Of a stretch of DNA of 15,115 nt, positions 14,077 through 15,115 are shown piece by piece. This DNA comes from Rhodospirillales bacterium 47_12_T64 (lineage in GTDB: Bacteria; Pseudomonadota; Alphaproteobacteria; Kiloniellales; Kiloniellaceae), in NCBI GenBank assembly GCA_002162915.1, contig MABB01000084.1:1-15115 (forward strand), in the 5' to 3' direction. Position numbers and translations under genes: made by a program. Numbering within the stretch: position 1 is the stretch's first letter; every line of letters begins with the position of its first letter. The notes beneath the pieces were generated by a model, which saw only the letters and a list, made by a program, of their open reading frames with translations, was not told where the DNA came from and did not search any database.

Positions 14077-15115
14077 ATGTCTTCTCTGCAACCAGTACGC
14101 GGGACACACGATCTTTTGCCAGCGGACATGCGTCGACATCGCGAAGTGTTGGAAACAGGAAGAGCTGTGGCCAATCGGTTTGGGTATGATGAAATTGCGA
14201 CGCCGATATTCGAAAAAACCGAAGTCTTTAAGCGTACTCTCGGCGATACTTCTGATGTTGTCACCAAAGAGATGTATACTTTTTCCACGAAGGGCGGCGA
14301 AGAGATAACCCTGCGCCCGGAAAATACAGCCGGTGTGGCGCGGGCGTTCATGTCCAATGGCTTGAGCCAGCAACTGCCGGTTAAGTACTTTTATGGTGGC
14401 CCCATGTTTCGTCATGAACGCCCTCAAAAAGGACGTCAGCGCCAGTTCCATCAGGCAGGGGTCGAGCTCTTGGGGGTGGAAAAACCGCAGGGCGATATCG
14501 AAGTTATTGCGCTTGGCGTTCATTTCTTAAAAGAACTTGGCGTTTATGGTGATACGATTTTGGAGCTGAATACCCTGGGTGATGTGGAAAGCCGTAAAGC
14601 TTATCGCGATGCATTGGTTGAATATTTTTCCCAGTTCAAGGACCAACTTTCTGAAGATAGCTTGGCCCGTCTGGAGAAAAATCCGCTCCGCATTCTTGAT
14701 TCCAAGAATGAGGGAGACCGCAAGCTTGTTGCTGATGCACCGATCTTCTCTGACTATCTAAATGATTTCAGTAAGGATTTCTTCGCGCAAGTCAAAGCTG
14801 GTCTTGATGATTTGGGAATTGTTTACGCAATCAATCCTCGTTTGGTGCGTGGCCTTGATTACTATTGCCATACCGCCTTTGAATTCACGACGACAGCATT
14901 GGGCGCTCAGGGAACAGTTTTGGCGGGGGGGCGATACGATGGTCTCATCAAAACAATGGGTGGTCCGGCAACTCCTGGTGTCGGCTGGGCTTCTGGTATT
15001 GAGCGCCTTTCTATGCTCATGACCCGCGAAGTTGCAGAGCCAAAACCTGTTGTAATCATTCCGATGGGCGAGGCCGCTGATAAACGTGCGCCTGTTTTGG
15101 TAGATGAGTTGCGCT
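14077..15115 (+). CDS. hisS: Histidine-tRNA ligase HisS (3' partial)
   Basis: Class II aminoacyl-tRNA synthetase that charges tRNA-His. The frame is open from ATG 14077 to the window end, giving 346 codons of a protein of roughly 415-425, so most of the C-terminal anticodon-binding domain is outside. All catalytic motifs are present: [10 protein letters not shown] at the start, motif 1 around [22 protein letters not shown], motif 2 [20 protein letters not shown] (Arg 112), the histidine-specific LVRGLDYY (256-263, Arg 258), AGGRYDGL and motif 3 [17 protein letters not shown] (14062-14067) lies nine bases before the ATG. The 144-bp gap after ispG may hold its own promoter, for instance TATAAA at 13962-13967. 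Confidence 0.97.
   Translation, partial: MSSLQPVRGTHDLLPADMRRHREVLETGRAVANRFGYDEIATPIFEKTEVFKRTLGDTSDVVTKEMYTFSTKGGEEITLRPENTAGVARAFMSNGLSQQLPVKYFYGGPMFRHERPQKGRQRQFHQAGVELLGVEKPQGDIEVIALGVHFLKELGVYGDTILELNTLGDVESRKAYRDALVEYFSQFKDQLSEDSLARLEKNPLRILDSKNEGDRKLVADAPIFSDYLNDFSKDFFAQVKAGLDDLGIVYAINPRLVRGLDYYCHTAFEFTTTALGAQGTVLAGGRYDGLIKTMGGPATPGVGWASGIERLSMLMTREVAEPKPVVIIPMGEAADKRAPVLVDELR

Overview
The window is a stretch of ordinary alphaproteobacterial chromosome. It is dense with conserved housekeeping genes and shows no phage, insertion sequence, plasmid, tRNA, rRNA or CRISPR. The taxon is inferred from the gene set: an alphaproteobacterial-type RHH_4 protein, a BioC/NDUFAF5-like methyltransferase next to comF, grxC with a Nit-type amidase, DUF1178, ubiG, lysC beside ptsP (EI-Ntr), a RodZ/DUF4115 protein, ispG and hisS. 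Base composition looks intermediate, with GC near half by eye. I cannot name the genus.

Layout. 1-1606: 3' part of argJ (arginine biosynthesis) followed closely by a MutT-type Nudix hydrolase. 1731-2937: a small ribbon-helix-helix protein converging on a BioC/NDUFAF5-like methyltransferase. 3117-5100: comF, then glutaredoxin 3 overlapping a carbon-nitrogen hydrolase by 4 bp. 5186-6271: a second small methyltransferase diverging from a DUF1178 protein. 6251-6373: a 26/52-bp tandem repeat covering the last codons of the DUF1178 gene and most of the gap to the converging ubiG (6421-7215). 7427-11077: lysC and ptsP. 11187-12443: a membrane-anchored RodZ-like protein ending in a clear intrinsic terminator. 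12799-15115: ispG and the first 346 codons of hisS, which runs off the end.

The genes cover amino-acid synthesis (argJ, lysC), nitrogen-PTS signalling (ptsP), thiol/glutathione redox and nucleotide-pool repair (grxC, amidase, mutT), quinone and isoprenoid synthesis (ubiG, ispG), cell shape (rodZ-like) and translation (hisS). Gene pairs are mostly joined by short gaps, and several are divergent or convergent, so this is a string of small transcription units rather than one pathway operon.

I did not find a convincing new biological system. The items most worth a second look are: the tandem repeat that restates the KPKADA-stop end of the DUF1178 gene; a pair of abutting inverted repeats upstream of that gene; the apparently degenerate SAM-binding motifs in the BioC/NDUFAF5-like protein; the translational overlap of glutaredoxin with a possible glutathione-repair amidase; a strong hairpin ahead of ptsP; and the 355-bp gap before ispG. 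Family assignments come from recognising conserved motifs, not from a database search.
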